A DNA stretch of 40,473 bases from an uncultured Rhodospirillales bacterium (GTDB lineage Bacteria > Pseudomonadota > Alphaproteobacteria > Reyranellales > Reyranellaceae). The notes beneath the pieces were generated by a model that saw only the letters and a list, made by a program, of their open reading frames with translations, was not told the DNA's origin and ran no database searches. The number at the start of each line of letters is the position of its first letter. Position 1 is the stretch's first letter. Below are positions 8,356 through 16,926 of this stretch, one piece after another. The stretch spans positions 1-40,473 of the forward strand of contig CADECW010000069.1 in the NCBI GenBank assembly GCA_902825855.1, given 5' to 3'. The position numbers were made by a program, and so were the translations under genes.

Positions 8356-9603
8356 TCAGATGACCTTCGCCTGCCGCATGCCTTTCACCTCGTCGGCCGA
8401 GCAGCCAAGCCACTCGCCGTAGATCGCCTCGCAATCCGCGCCGAGTACCGGCGCGCATTTCAGTGGCACCTTGGTGTCCGACATCCGGAGCGGCCAGGCC
8501 GGCACCGTGACCGTCCCGCGGATCGGATGCTCGATCTTCTGCATCATGCCGCGCGCATGCAGGTCCGGATCATGCAGGAGTTCGAGCGTGGTCATGACCG
8601 CACCGCAGGGTACGCCGGCGCCGGCGATGATCTTGGTCACTTCCTGCTTGGTGCGCTTGGACGTCCACTCGTTGATGGCCGCATCCACGAGTTCGCGATT
8701 CTGGCCGCGGGTGGTCGGATCGGACATGCGCGGATCGTTGAGAAGGTCTTCGCGGCCGATCGCCTTCACCAGGCGACGCCAATGCTCCTCGTTGCCGCGC
8801 GAGGCGAAGATGTAGCATAGATCGTCGAGACCGCCCGGTGCGCATTTGTAGAGTCCGCCCGGCGCCGTCCCGGGCACGGTGTTGCCGCCGCGTGGCAGCT
8901 GGTCGGTCATGCCGGCCTGGCGGCTCATCGGCGTGCGGCAGTAGTTCAGCATGGCATCGCGCATGGCAATCTGGATGTGCTGGCCGCGACCCGTCGTCAT
9001 GCGCTGATAGAGCGCCGCGAGAATGCCCATTGCGCACAGCATGCCGGTGCCGGTATCGCCGATGGTCGGCCCCGGCCGGACCGGTGGCTGGCCGGGATGG
9101 CCGTTCACGCCCATCGTGCCGCCCATCGCCTGGGCGATCATGTCGAAGCTCAGATAGTTGGCGTGCGGGCTCTCCGGCGCAAAGCCTTTGACCTGTGCGA
9201 AGATCAATCGCGGATTGATGGCGCTCAGCCGCGGCCAGTCGAAGCCAAGTCGCGCGAAGGTGCCAGGCGCCATGTTCTCGATCACGACGTCGGCCTTCTC
9301 GATCATACGCCGCAGCAACGCCTTGCCCTCGTCGGTCTTGAGGTTGCACGTCACGCTGCGCTTGTTGAGGTTGTAGTAGATGAAGTAGTGCGAGTCGGCG
9401 TCGGGGCGATCGCTCGATCCCCAGCGCCCCGGCTCGCCGCGATTGGGCTCCTCGACCTTGACGACATCGGCCCCGAGCCAGGCCAGCGCCTCGGTGCAGG
9501 AAGGTCCTGCCTCGAACTGCGTGAGGTCGAGCACCTTGATGCCCTTCAGCGCCGGCTGCTGCGTTTCGGTTGCGATCTCCTGCTGCCTTACCTGATCCTG
9601 CAT
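8356..9603 (-). CDS. Family III CoA-transferase, formyl-CoA transferase (Frc)-like
   Basis: A 415-residue CaiB/Frc-fold CoA-transferase. The start region LKGIKVLDLTQFEAGPSCTEALAWLGADVVKVE closely follows Frc, including a Gln at the position of Frc Gln17. Asp183 in PTIGDTGTGM aligns with the Frc catalytic Asp169, which forms the acyl-aspartyl anhydride. A GGGAGG site precedes the chosen ATG; an ATG 12 codons upstream is less likely. It lies 40 bp after the lyase gene, in the same direction. Frc moves CoA from formyl-CoA to oxalate. Here the acceptor may be a 2-hydroxy acid, which is inference from the neighbour. Confidence 0.88.
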   Translation of the reverse strand: MQDQVRQQEIATETQQPALKGIKVLDLTQFEAGPSCTEALAWLGADVVKVEEPNRGEPGRWGSSDRPDADSHYFIYYNLNKRSVTCNLKTDEGKALLRRMIEKADVVIENMAPGTFARLGFDWPRLSAINPRLIFAQVKGFAPESPHANYLSFDMIAQAMGGTMGVNGHPGQPPVRPGPTIGDTGTGMLCAMGILAALYQRMTTGRGQHIQIAMRDAMLNYCRTPMSRQAGMTDQLPRGGNTVPGTAPGGLYKCAPGGLDDLCYIFASRGNEEHWRRLVKAIGREDLLNDPRMSDPTTRGQNRELVDAAINEWTSKRTKQEVTKIIAGAGVPCGAVMTTLELLHDPDLHARGMMQKIEHPIRGTVTVPAWPLRMSDTKVPLKCAPVLGADCEAIYGEWLGCSADEVKGMRQAKVI

Positions 9604-9643
9604 GGCGATCCCTCCCATAGGGGCTCGTTGTTGTGTCACTCCA

Positions 9644-11302
9644 TCAGCTATGCCAGGCGAACTGCTGCGCCTTGCGGGTCGAGCCCTGCGAGAGCACGAC
9701 GTTGACCAAAGCGGGGCCCGGGAACTTCATCGCCTCGTCGAGCGCGCCGCGGATGTCCTTCGGGTCCTTGACGAACAGGCCCTTGCCGCCGAAGGCCTCC
9801 ATGACCTTGTCGTAGCGCGCGCCGTAGATCAGCGCGTTGGGCTTCAGGTTGAACATCGGGTTTTCCGGGATCTCCGGCATGCCAGGGCCGATGCCGCCGT
9901 TGTTCAGGACGACGATCTTCACCGGCAGGTTGTAACGGACCAGCGTCTCCATCTCCATCCCGGAGAAGCCGATCGCCGAATCGCCCGAGAGATGGACGAC
10001 CGGCCGTTTGGGATCCGACACGGCGGCGGCGATCGCCTGGCCAAGACCGACGCCCATCGTGCCGTAGGTGCCGGCATTGAGGACTGAGCGGGCATTGAAG
10101 CTCGGCAACTGGGTGAGGCCGATGTCCATCGTGCCGGCGCCCTCGGCGCTCAGGATCGCGTCCTTCGGCATCCAGGCGGCGACGTCGCGCAATGCGCGAT
10201 AGTAGCCGGCCGGCGACGACTCATCGTCGACCTGCGGCTTGATGGTCGCGGCGTTCTCCGCCACCTTCTTGCCGAGCGCCTGGCGCCACGGCGTGTCCTT
10301 GGGATGGAACCACTGGCGGTTGACCAGCGCCTTGTTGAGCTGCCCCATGATGGCCTTGCCGTCGCCGACCAGCGCCACCTGCGTCGACTTGTTGTGGCCG
10401 ATCTCCTCGGGCGCGATGTCGAGCTGGATGACCTTGACGTCCTTGGCGAAGCGCGGCGGCAGACCGAAGTGGAAGATCCAGTTCAGCCGCGCGCCCATCA
10501 GGAAGATGACATCGGCCTGCTGCAGCGCCAGCGTACGCGCCGCGCCTGCCGACAGCGGATGGTCGTCAGGCATCACGCCTTTGCCCATCGGCGAGCGCAC
10601 GAACGGCACCTGAGTGCGCTCGATGAAAGCGCGCACGTCGTCCTCGGCGCGCGACCACGCCATGCCCTTGCCGACGAGCGCCAGCGGCCGCTGCGCCTTC
10701 TCGAGCAGGTCCAATGCCGCTTCGATATTCTCCGACGGCGCCACCATGCGCGGCGGCTCCGGCACACGCTCGACCTGGGCGACCTTGTCGAGCTCGCACG
10801 TGCCCCTGATGATGTCGTCGGGCATGTCGAGATAGCTGGCGCCGGGACGACCGTAGATCGCGTGCCGCGTCGCCATCTCGACGTAATAGGGGATGCGCGC
10901 CACGCTCTCGATACCGTGGGCGAACTTGCAGAACGGCGAGGCGATCAGCACCTGACGCTCTTCCTGGAAGGCGCCCATGCCGCCGCGATAGCTCTCGGAA
11001 GCGCCGCCGATCAGGATCATCGGCCAGCAGTTCTGCTGCGCATTGGCAAGCCCCGCAAGACCATGCACCACGCCGGGGCCGGTGACGACGACACAGGCGC
11101 CGGGACGTCCCGTGAGATAGCCGTAGGCCTGTGCGGCGTAAGCCGCGCTCTGCTCGTTGCGCATGCCCAGGTAGGCGATGCCTTCCTTCTGCGCCGCCGC
11201 AGCGATCGCGGTGATCGGAAAACCGACGACACCGAACAGGTGATCGATACCCTGCTGCTTGAGGCTCCGCGCAATCAGGGTAGCGCCATCGACTTCGCTC
11301 AT
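9644..11302 (-). CDS. ThDP-dependent 2-hydroxyacyl-CoA lyase (oxalyl-CoA decarboxylase family)
   Basis: A 552-residue three-domain ThDP enzyme. Glu50 in MRNEQSAAYAAQAYGYLTG is the cofactor-activating Glu. GDSAIGFSGMEMETL through VVLNN is the Mg/ThDP-binding segment. Long stretches match human HACL1 as I remember it, e.g. MGKGVMPDDHP, GARLNWIFHFGLPPRF, GTMGVGLGQAIAAAV and a terminal TRKAQQFAWHS. HACL cleaves 2-hydroxyacyl-CoA to an aldehyde plus formyl-CoA. The loop after the ThDP motif is unusual: NNGGIGPGMP instead of NN(D/N)GIY. It starts after GGGAGGGG and leads the two-gene operon with the Frc-like transferase. Confidence 0.88.
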   Translation of the reverse strand: MSEVDGATLIARSLKQQGIDHLFGVVGFPITAIAAAAQKEGIAYLGMRNEQSAAYAAQAYGYLTGRPGACVVVTGPGVVHGLAGLANAQQNCWPMILIGGASESYRGGMGAFQEERQVLIASPFCKFAHGIESVARIPYYVEMATRHAIYGRPGASYLDMPDDIIRGTCELDKVAQVERVPEPPRMVAPSENIEAALDLLEKAQRPLALVGKGMAWSRAEDDVRAFIERTQVPFVRSPMGKGVMPDDHPLSAGAARTLALQQADVIFLMGARLNWIFHFGLPPRFAKDVKVIQLDIAPEEIGHNKSTQVALVGDGKAIMGQLNKALVNRQWFHPKDTPWRQALGKKVAENAATIKPQVDDESSPAGYYRALRDVAAWMPKDAILSAEGAGTMDIGLTQLPSFNARSVLNAGTYGTMGVGLGQAIAAAVSDPKRPVVHLSGDSAIGFSGMEMETLVRYNLPVKIVVLNNGGIGPGMPEIPENPMFNLKPNALIYGARYDKVMEAFGGKGLFVKDPKDIRGALDEAMKFPGPALVNVVLSQGSTRKAQQFAWHS

Positions 11303-11344
11303 GTCCCCTCCCGACCTATTAATTCGACCGAGAGACTATGCCTC

Positions 11345-11388
11345 TATGGCGAGGTCGCGAAAGGGTTATGGCGAGATCGCGCACGGGT
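11345..11388. repeat. 22-bp direct repeat in a divergent promoter region
   Basis: Two abutting 22-bp copies begin TATGGCGAG and end GGGT. They differ at three positions: the tenth base (G/A), and the sixteenth and eighteenth (A/C). A 22-bp period is about two helical turns, so a protein could occupy both copies on one face of the DNA. The repeat lies between the leftward lyase operon and the rightward carbonic-anhydrase-like gene. No regulator gene is adjacent, so the binding protein is unknown. Confidence 0.6.
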
Positions 11389-11472
11389 ACCTTCCGAGGT
11401 GCGATACGAACAAGACGCGATGCCACAACTGGTGTAGTTGAGCAGTCGAAACACAGGGGAAATCATCAAGAA

Positions 11473-11997
11473 ATGGCTATCTATCAGCTCGGCGACCTTG
11501 TCCCGGTCATCCCGGCCTCCTGCTACATCGCCGCCGAGGCGACGATCATCGGGCAGGTGACGTTGGGCGAGCGCGTGACCGTCATGTCCGGCGCCGTGAT
11601 TCGCGGCGACAACGAGCCGATCGTGATCGGCGACGACTGCAACGTCCAGGAGGGCTGCATCCTGCACAACGACCCTGGCCTGCCGCTTACGCTCGGCAAC
11701 GGCGTGACGGTCGGCCATCAGGCGATGCTGCATGGCTGCACGATCGGCGATGGGACTCTGATCGGCATCCAGGCCGTGGTGCTGAACAACTCGGTCGTCG
11801 GCAAGGACTGCCTGATCGGCGCCGGCGCCGTCGTCACCGAGAACAAGAGCTTTCCCGATCGTTCGGTCATCTTCGGCGCGCCGGCCAAGGCGATGCGCGA
11901 GGTGAGCGAGGACAATCTGGTCCGCATGCGCTACAGCGCCGACGAATACGTAAAGCGCGGTCGCCAGTACATGAAGGACCTCAAGCGGATCGGATAG
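11473..11997 (+). CDS. Gamma-carbonic-anhydrase-like left-handed beta-helix protein
   Basis: A 174-residue hexapeptide-repeat protein. Repeats run from residue about 15 to 130 (SCYIAAEATIIGQVTLGERV, AVIRGDNEPIVIGDDCNVQEG). His65, His82 and His87 occupy the zinc-ligand positions of gamma-carbonic anhydrases (CILHNDPG, VGHQAMLHGCTIG). Many such proteins are annotated PaaY or CaiE-like. Reported roles include CO2 hydration and thioester hydrolysis, so the reaction is not settled. AGGGGA lies about 12 bases from the ATG. It is followed after only 3 bp by a VOC gene and then, with overlap, by a lipoprotein gene, so these three are likely one operon. Confidence 0.85.
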   Translation: MAIYQLGDLVPVIPASCYIAAEATIIGQVTLGERVTVMSGAVIRGDNEPIVIGDDCNVQEGCILHNDPGLPLTLGNGVTVGHQAMLHGCTIGDGTLIGIQAVVLNNSVVGKDCLIGAGAVVTENKSFPDRSVIFGAPAKAMREVSEDNLVRMRYSADEYVKRGRQYMKDLKRIG

Positions 11998-12000
11998 GCC

Positions 12001-12714
12001 GTGATCACCTTCCTGGACCATGTGGTCGTCGCAGGTTCCGTCGGCTCGTACGCGACGCTGCTCGGACGCAGCGCGGCAAACGGAAGGCTGCAGACCGGCA
12101 ATATCGGACTCGCCTTCGGCACGGCGGGTGAGGCGCTGTCGTCGATGGTGTTCGCGACCAGCGATCTCGACAAGGCGGCGCGCCTGCTCGAGCGGCGCGC
12201 CGTCGCTTGCGAACGCGCTGGCGATCAGCTTGCGCTGTCGCACGAGGCAACGCATGGCGTGCCGATCGCCCTGATCGAGCGCCGTCAACCGGCGACACCA
12301 TCGGCGCCGACCGTCGACGAGGCGGCGGCGATCTCTTCCCTCGACCATATCGTCATACATACGCCCAATCCCGAGCGCGCCATCGCATTCTATGCCGGTC
12401 GGCTCGGCCTCGATCTCAGGCTCGATCGCAGCAATCCCGAGTGGGGGTCGCGCCTGCTGTTCTTCCGCTGCGGCGACCTCGTGGTCGAGATCGCCAGCGA
12501 CCTCGAGAAGGTCGCGTCGAATGGGCCGGACCGGCTGTGGGGCCTGTCGTGGCGCGCATCGGATATTGCCAAGGTCAATGCCCGACTGAAGAGCGCCGGC
12601 GTCGACGTGTCACCGGTTCGCACCGGCCGCCGCCCGGGCACCGAAGTTTTCTCGGTGAACAGCCATACCGAAGGCGTGCCCACGATCGTGATCGGTGGAC
12701 TGAAGCATTGGTGA
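12001..12714 (+). CDS. VOC (glyoxalase-fold) protein with two modules
   Basis: A 237-residue protein beginning at GTG, with an N-terminal VOC-like module (ITFLDHVVVA, then a shortened stretch to about residue 100). A complete C-terminal module follows (SSLDHIVIHTPNPERAIAFY, RLLFFRCGDLVVEIA, GVPTIVIGG). VOC proteins are metal-dependent dioxygenases, isomerases/epimerases or lyases. One important subgroup is methylmalonyl-CoA epimerase, which would suit the acyl-CoA theme, but the residues do not decide it. The start lies 3 bp after the preceding stop. The stop overlaps the next start as TGATG. Confidence 0.78.
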   Translation: MITFLDHVVVAGSVGSYATLLGRSAANGRLQTGNIGLAFGTAGEALSSMVFATSDLDKAARLLERRAVACERAGDQLALSHEATHGVPIALIERRQPATPSAPTVDEAAAISSLDHIVIHTPNPERAIAFYAGRLGLDLRLDRSNPEWGSRLLFFRCGDLVVEIASDLEKVASNGPDRLWGLSWRASDIAKVNARLKSAGVDVSPVRTGRRPGTEVFSVNSHTEGVPTIVIGGLKHW

Positions 12715-13475
12715 TGAAGGCAGCTTTCGTTCTGCTTTGTCTTCTGGCTGCAGGCTGCGCGGCCACGCCGCCAACCCAGCACGCATCGGCGCCGCCGGTG
12801 AAGAGTGCCGCCGGGCTGCCACCGCTCGGCCCCTGCCCCGCTTCCTCGTGGAATCCCGAGGCGCCGCCGCCGACGGCCAGCGCCAAGGTCTCGATGGTGC
12901 TGCTGGCGGTCGGCGAATGGGCGCGCTTCGGTCGCCAGGTCATCGTCTTTTCGACCGACCTGCCGCCGCGCACCGAGCAGCAGGGCGTCAAGGAGCGCGA
13001 GGCGCCCGAGCGCATCCACGACTACTGGGCCAGTGTCGACCGCCCAGACCGCAGCGGCCTCGACGACGTGCCGTGGTCCGCCGCGTTCATCTCCTGGGAC
13101 ATCGCCAGCGCCGGCGTGCCGCGCGACCTGTTCTGTCCAAGCTCGCTGCACACGATCTACGTCGAGCGGATCGTGGAGCGGGCGCGAAAGCCAGGTGCCG
13201 CCTTCGTCGCCCGCCGGCCGTCCGAGCGGGCGCCGCAGGTCGGCGACCTCGTCTGCGCGTCGCGAGCGGGCAGCGGGACCACGCTCGACAATCTGAATCG
13301 CGGTGCCGGCCACTGCGATCTCGTGGTCGAGGTGAAGCCCGGTTGGGTAGCGGCAATCGGCGGCAATGTGGGCGATTCAGTGAACCGCAGCGTCTTTCCA
13401 CTGGACGGTAATGGATTTTTGACGCCCATATCCGGCCGGCCCGTATTCACCGTGATAGAAAACAGACTGCCTTAG
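12714..13475 (+). CDS. DUF2272-type lipoprotein A, NlpC/CHAP-like fold suspected
   Basis: A 253-residue lipoprotein: short signal peptide ending LLAAGC (Cys15 lipidated), a Pro/Ala linker to about residue 55, then one globular domain. That domain has RIHDYW, PWSAAFISWDIASAG (Ser122), VGDLVCASR and AGHCDLVVEV (His200). This pattern resembles CHAP/NlpC peptidoglycan hydrolases, whose WCAAFVSW segment carries the catalytic Cys; here that position is Ser. It is translationally coupled to the VOC gene by TGATG. It is a clear paralog of the protein at 16927-17721. An envelope role is likely; catalytic activity is uncertain. Confidence 0.78.
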   Translation: MKAAFVLLCLLAAGCAATPPTQHASAPPVKSAAGLPPLGPCPASSWNPEAPPPTASAKVSMVLLAVGEWARFGRQVIVFSTDLPPRTEQQGVKEREAPERIHDYWASVDRPDRSGLDDVPWSAAFISWDIASAGVPRDLFCPSSLHTIYVERIVERARKPGAAFVARRPSERAPQVGDLVCASRAGSGTTLDNLNRGAGHCDLVVEVKPGWVAAIGGNVGDSVNRSVFPLDGNGFLTPISGRPVFTVIENRLP

Positions 13476-13488
13476 TTGGGTTTAGAGA

Positions 13489-15078
13489 ATGTCCTGGCCG
13501 TACGACTACATCATCATCGGCGCCGGCTCCGCCGGCTGCACCATCGCCAACCGCCTCGCCGAAGACATGGCGCTGCGCATCCTGATCATCGAGGCAGGGC
13601 CGCCGGACAACAACTTCAAGCTCAAGATGCCGGCGGGCTTCGCCAGCCTGGGCGAGAAATCGCCCTTCAACTGGCACTACGAGACGGTGCCGCAGAAGCA
13701 TTGCAACGACCGGCGCATGTACTGGCCGCGCGGCAAGACTCTCGGCGGCTCGTCGTCGATCAACGCCATGCTCTATGTGCGCGGGCACGCTTCCGACTAC
13801 GATCATTGGCGTCAGCTCGGCAACGAGGGCTGGAGCTACAGCGACGTGCTGTCCTTCTTCCGGAAGTCCGAGCACAACGAACGCCACAAGAACAAGTATC
13901 ACGGCGTCGAAGGGCCGTTGAACGTCGCCGAGCAGCGCTTCCCGCTACCTCTCAACAACGCCTTCATCAAGGCTGCCGGCGAGAAGGGCTACAAACGCAA
14001 CGACGATTTCAACGGCGCCCAGCAGGACGGCGTCGGCTACTATCAGGTGACGCAGCGCGACGTGCAGCGCTTCAGCGCCGCCTCGGCCTATCTGCGCCCC
14101 GCCGTCGAGCGCAACCGCAACAACGTCCACGTCATCACCGACGCCCTGGTCGAACGCATCATCCTCGACAAGGACCGGGCCATGGGTGTGCGCTACGTGG
14201 TCGACGGCCGGGACGAAGTCGCGCGCTGCAGCCGCGAGATCATCCTGTGCGGTGGCGCGGTGAACTCGCCGCAGCTCCTGATGCTGTCGGGGATCGGTCC
14301 GGCCGACCATCTGAAGTCGCTCGGCATACGGCCGCTGCACGACCTGCCGGGCGTCGGCGGCAACCTGCAGGACCATCTCGACGTCGCGCTGCTGCAATAC
14401 TGCAAGACCAACGACACCTATGACCGGCGCAGCAAGCTCTGGGCGCTCTACCAGTACATGATGAAGAAGGAGGGGCCGGGCACCTCGCCGATCGCCGAAT
14501 CCGGTGGCTTCGTGCGCTCACGGCCAGGGCTGAGCGCGCCCGACATCCAGTTCCACTTCCTGCCGGTGATGGTGGTCGATCACGGGCGCACGCAGATGAA
14601 GAAGAACGGCTACAGCCTGCATGTCTGCACGTTGCGGCCCGAGAGCCGCGGCACCATCCGGCTGAAGAGCAGCAATCCCAAGGAACATCCGCTGATCGAC
14701 GCCAACTATCTGGCCGAGCGGCGCGACCTCGACACGCTGATCGCCGGCATCAAGATCGGCCGCGAGATCTTTGCCGCCGACGCCTTCGGCCGCTTCCGCG
14801 CCGAGGAGTTCCAGCCCGGCGCAGCCGTCAAGACCGACGCCGAGCTCGAGCAGTGGACCCGCGCCAAGTGCGAGACGATCTATCACCCGGTCGGCACCTG
14901 CAAGATGGGCCCGAGCACCGATCCACTGGCGGTGGTCGACAACCGCTGCCGCGTCCACGGTCTCGTGGGCCTGCGCGTGGTCGACGCCTCGGTTATGCCG
15001 ACGCTGGTCGGCGGCAACACCAACGCGCCCACCATCATGATCGCCGAGCGGGTCGCGGGCTTCATGCAGGAGCCCTGA
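13489..15078 (+). CDS. GMC-family FAD oxidoreductase (choline/alcohol dehydrogenase-like)
   Basis: A 529-residue glucose-methanol-choline oxidoreductase of typical length. The FAD Rossmann motif is near the start (YDYIIIGAGSAGCTIANRLA). GMC signature 1 is PRGKTLGGSSSINAMLYVRG and signature 2 is GGAVNSPQLLMLSGIGP. The C-terminal catalytic His is in YHPVGTCKMG and the partner Asn in GGNTNAPTIMIAERV. It would oxidise a primary alcohol to the aldehyde; substrates range from choline to terpene and fatty alcohols and cannot be read from sequence. It begins 13 bp after the lipoprotein stop and may be co-transcribed with it. Confidence 0.92.
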   Translation: MSWPYDYIIIGAGSAGCTIANRLAEDMALRILIIEAGPPDNNFKLKMPAGFASLGEKSPFNWHYETVPQKHCNDRRMYWPRGKTLGGSSSINAMLYVRGHASDYDHWRQLGNEGWSYSDVLSFFRKSEHNERHKNKYHGVEGPLNVAEQRFPLPLNNAFIKAAGEKGYKRNDDFNGAQQDGVGYYQVTQRDVQRFSAASAYLRPAVERNRNNVHVITDALVERIILDKDRAMGVRYVVDGRDEVARCSREIILCGGAVNSPQLLMLSGIGPADHLKSLGIRPLHDLPGVGGNLQDHLDVALLQYCKTNDTYDRRSKLWALYQYMMKKEGPGTSPIAESGGFVRSRPGLSAPDIQFHFLPVMVVDHGRTQMKKNGYSLHVCTLRPESRGTIRLKSSNPKEHPLIDANYLAERRDLDTLIAGIKIGREIFAADAFGRFRAEEFQPGAAVKTDAELEQWTRAKCETIYHPVGTCKMGPSTDPLAVVDNRCRVHGLVGLRVVDASVMPTLVGGNTNAPTIMIAERVAGFMQEP

Positions 15079-15116
15079 GTGCAAAGCGCCGGGCTGCTCG
15101 GCCAAAGAGTCATGCG

Positions 15117-15650
15117 ATGAACGAGTACGGGCGCGCGCTCCGCCGATGGCGCCGGATGCGCGGCATCAAGCAGAGCCACGCCGCCGAGCTTTTAGGCATC
15201 ACCCAGGCGACGCTGTCGCGCTGGGAGTGTGGCCATCATCGGCTGACCGAGGAGGCCGAGCGCAAGCTGGCGCAGCTCCTGCGCGCGCGGCTCGATTCGG
15301 CGGGCGACGCGGCTCTGCGACGGCTGGTCGAGAACTCGACTCAGCAGGTCCATCTGATCTGCGACCTCACGCATCGACTGCTTGCCGCCTCGCCACCACG
15401 CGCGATCACATGGACGGTTGATCTTGCCGACATACACGGCCGATCTTTGTGGCGTTTCGCCACCGACGAGATCCGCGCCGCCGAAAGCCGGCTGGGCGAA
15501 CTCGGCTGGTACGACGACGTCGTGGCCCAGGTGAGATTCGACAACGGCGCCAACGACAGTGCCGAAGTGCCCATCGAACCAGGAGTGCTGGTCTGGGAGC
15601 GCCTGCAACTCAGCGACGGAACCTTGGCCCGACTGGTGACGTCGCTGTGA
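15117..15650 (+). CDS. XRE-type helix-turn-helix protein with PAS-like C-terminal half
   Basis: A 177-residue protein. Residues about 1-55 are a Cro/CI-type HTH (YGRALRRWRRMRGIKQSHAA, LLGITQATLSRWECG). The C-terminal 110 residues resemble a small ligand or PAS-like domain with LLAASPPRAITWTVDLADIHG and SLWRFATDEI, but I cannot name it. The ATG overlaps an out-of-frame ATG five bases earlier, and the ribosome site is weak. It lies 38 bp downstream of the GMC gene and is followed by a strong hairpin, so it ends that transcription unit. It may regulate the oxidoreductase. Confidence 0.75.
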   Translation: MNEYGRALRRWRRMRGIKQSHAAELLGITQATLSRWECGHHRLTEEAERKLAQLLRARLDSAGDAALRRLVENSTQQVHLICDLTHRLLAASPPRAITWTVDLADIHGRSLWRFATDEIRAAESRLGELGWYDDVVAQVRFDNGANDSAEVPIEPGVLVWERLQLSDGTLARLVTSL

Positions 15651-15699
15651 GCGAGCGCAGGCCTTCGGCACGCTGACATTCCGGGCCGAAGGCCCTCGC
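15651..15699 (+). terminator. Hairpin after the XRE gene, terminator-like
   Basis: A perfect 10-bp stem (GGCCTTCGGC at 15660-15669 with GCCGAAGGCC at 15685-15694) is enclosed by outer complementary GCGAG and CTCGC. It starts at the first base after the stop codon. There is no immediate T tract; ATTTT occurs about ten bases later. Stability and position support termination or 3'-end protection. Confidence 0.55.
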
Positions 15700-15756
15700 T
15701 TCCGCGGATATTTTATGCGTAGGTGGTCGCCATCCCCGCCCCTAACGTCGGCCGCC

Positions 15757-16896
15757 ATGACTACCTCTTGGTCGCGCATCGCGTTGCTCTACGCCATCGG
15801 CGTGTTGGCGGCAGCTCAGCTCGGCATCGTGCCGCCCCTGGTGCCTCAGTTGCAGCGCGACCTCGGCCTGTCGCTGACGGAGGCCGGCACGGCGGTGTCG
15901 GTCATCACCCTCGTCGGCGCCGTGTTCGGCCTGCCGGCCGGCGGCTGGTCGCAGCGCATCGGCCACGCGCGCGCCCTCGCCATCGGGTTGGCGATCATGG
16001 CCGTCGCCGCCGCCCTGTGTGCTGCAGCCAGCGACACCACGACGCTGCTCGCTGGCCGCACGCTGGCAGGCATCGGCTATCTGCTGATCGTCGTCGCAGC
16101 ACCGTCGCTGATGGCGATGACGGCCGAGCCGCGTCATCAGCCGATCACGCTGTCGCTGTGGGCTACCTTCGTGCCGACAGGCATCGCGCTCGCCGGACTG
16201 GTCACGGCCGGCTTCGAAGAGACCGGCTGGCGCACGATTTTCGCGGTCGACCTTGTGTTGCTGGCCGCCGCGGTGATCATCACGATTGTCGCGGTGCCTC
16301 GCGAAGTCGCCGTGGCGCACGGCGACCGCAAGCTGCCGAAGGGCACGCTCGCGTCGTCGCTGCCGCTTGCCGGGGCCTTCTTCTGCTTTGCCCTGCTCTT
16401 CCTGGCCGTCGCCGGGTTGCTGCCGGCCTGGTTGATCGACCGCCGCGCCCTCACCGCTGCCGATGCAGGCCGCATCGCAGCCATAGCCACCGCCTTCGGC
16501 ATTCCTGGCAGCCTTCTTGCGGGCTCGTTGATGCGCGCCGGCTTCTTGCCAAGTCGTCTCGCGGCGATCGGCCTGTCGAGTTCGATGGTGCTGGCCGCCG
16601 TCTGCTTCGCGGCGCTGCCATTGCCGATGGCCGTCGTCGGCTTCGCACTCTCCTTCGCGGCGGGCGGCCTGGTCCCGGCAGCGATATTCGCGTCGGTGCC
16701 GCTGGTAGCCGCAACACCGCGGGCGATCGGCCCGATCAACGGCCTGGTGGCGCAGGCCGGCAGCCTGGGCTCGCTTACCGGGCCGCCGTTGCTGGCGCTG
16801 TGGGTCGGCTGGACGGACTGGTCGTTCGCACCGCTGATGCTGCTCTCGATCGCGGCGATCGGCGCGGCTGCCGCGTTTGCGGTGAGGAACCGATAG
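15757..16896 (+). CDS. MFS transporter, CynX/NimT-like
   Basis: A 379-residue integral membrane protein with about 12 hydrophobic helices. The loop 2-3 MFS motif is recognisable as GLPAGGWSQRIGHARALAIG. It would move a small solute, possibly an organic anion, across the inner membrane by H+ coupling; the substrate is unknown. I chose the ATG giving MTTSWSRIALLYAIGVLAAA. A start 14 codons earlier (MRRWSPSPP) is possible, but neither has a convincing ribosome site. The downstream gene is convergent. No metabolic partner is directly linked. Confidence 0.83.
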   Translation: MTTSWSRIALLYAIGVLAAAQLGIVPPLVPQLQRDLGLSLTEAGTAVSVITLVGAVFGLPAGGWSQRIGHARALAIGLAIMAVAAALCAAASDTTTLLAGRTLAGIGYLLIVVAAPSLMAMTAEPRHQPITLSLWATFVPTGIALAGLVTAGFEETGWRTIFAVDLVLLAAAVIITIVAVPREVAVAHGDRKLPKGTLASSLPLAGAFFCFALLFLAVAGLLPAWLIDRRALTAADAGRIAAIATAFGIPGSLLAGSLMRAGFLPSRLAAIGLSSSMVLAAVCFAALPLPMAVVGFALSFAAGGLVPAAIFASVPLVAATPRAIGPINGLVAQAGSLGSLTGPPLLALWVGWTDWSFAPLMLLSIAAIGAAAAFAVRNR

Positions 16897-16926
16897 TCGT
16901 CGGGGAGTGCGGTCGTACGTCTTTTG

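Noticed and set aside
9644..11302. Oxalyl-CoA decarboxylase as the specific call
   Set aside because: The neighbouring Frc-like gene suggests it, but the body and C-terminus read closer to HACL1 and the active-site loop differs from OXC. I kept the broader lyase call and list oxalate as the alternative.
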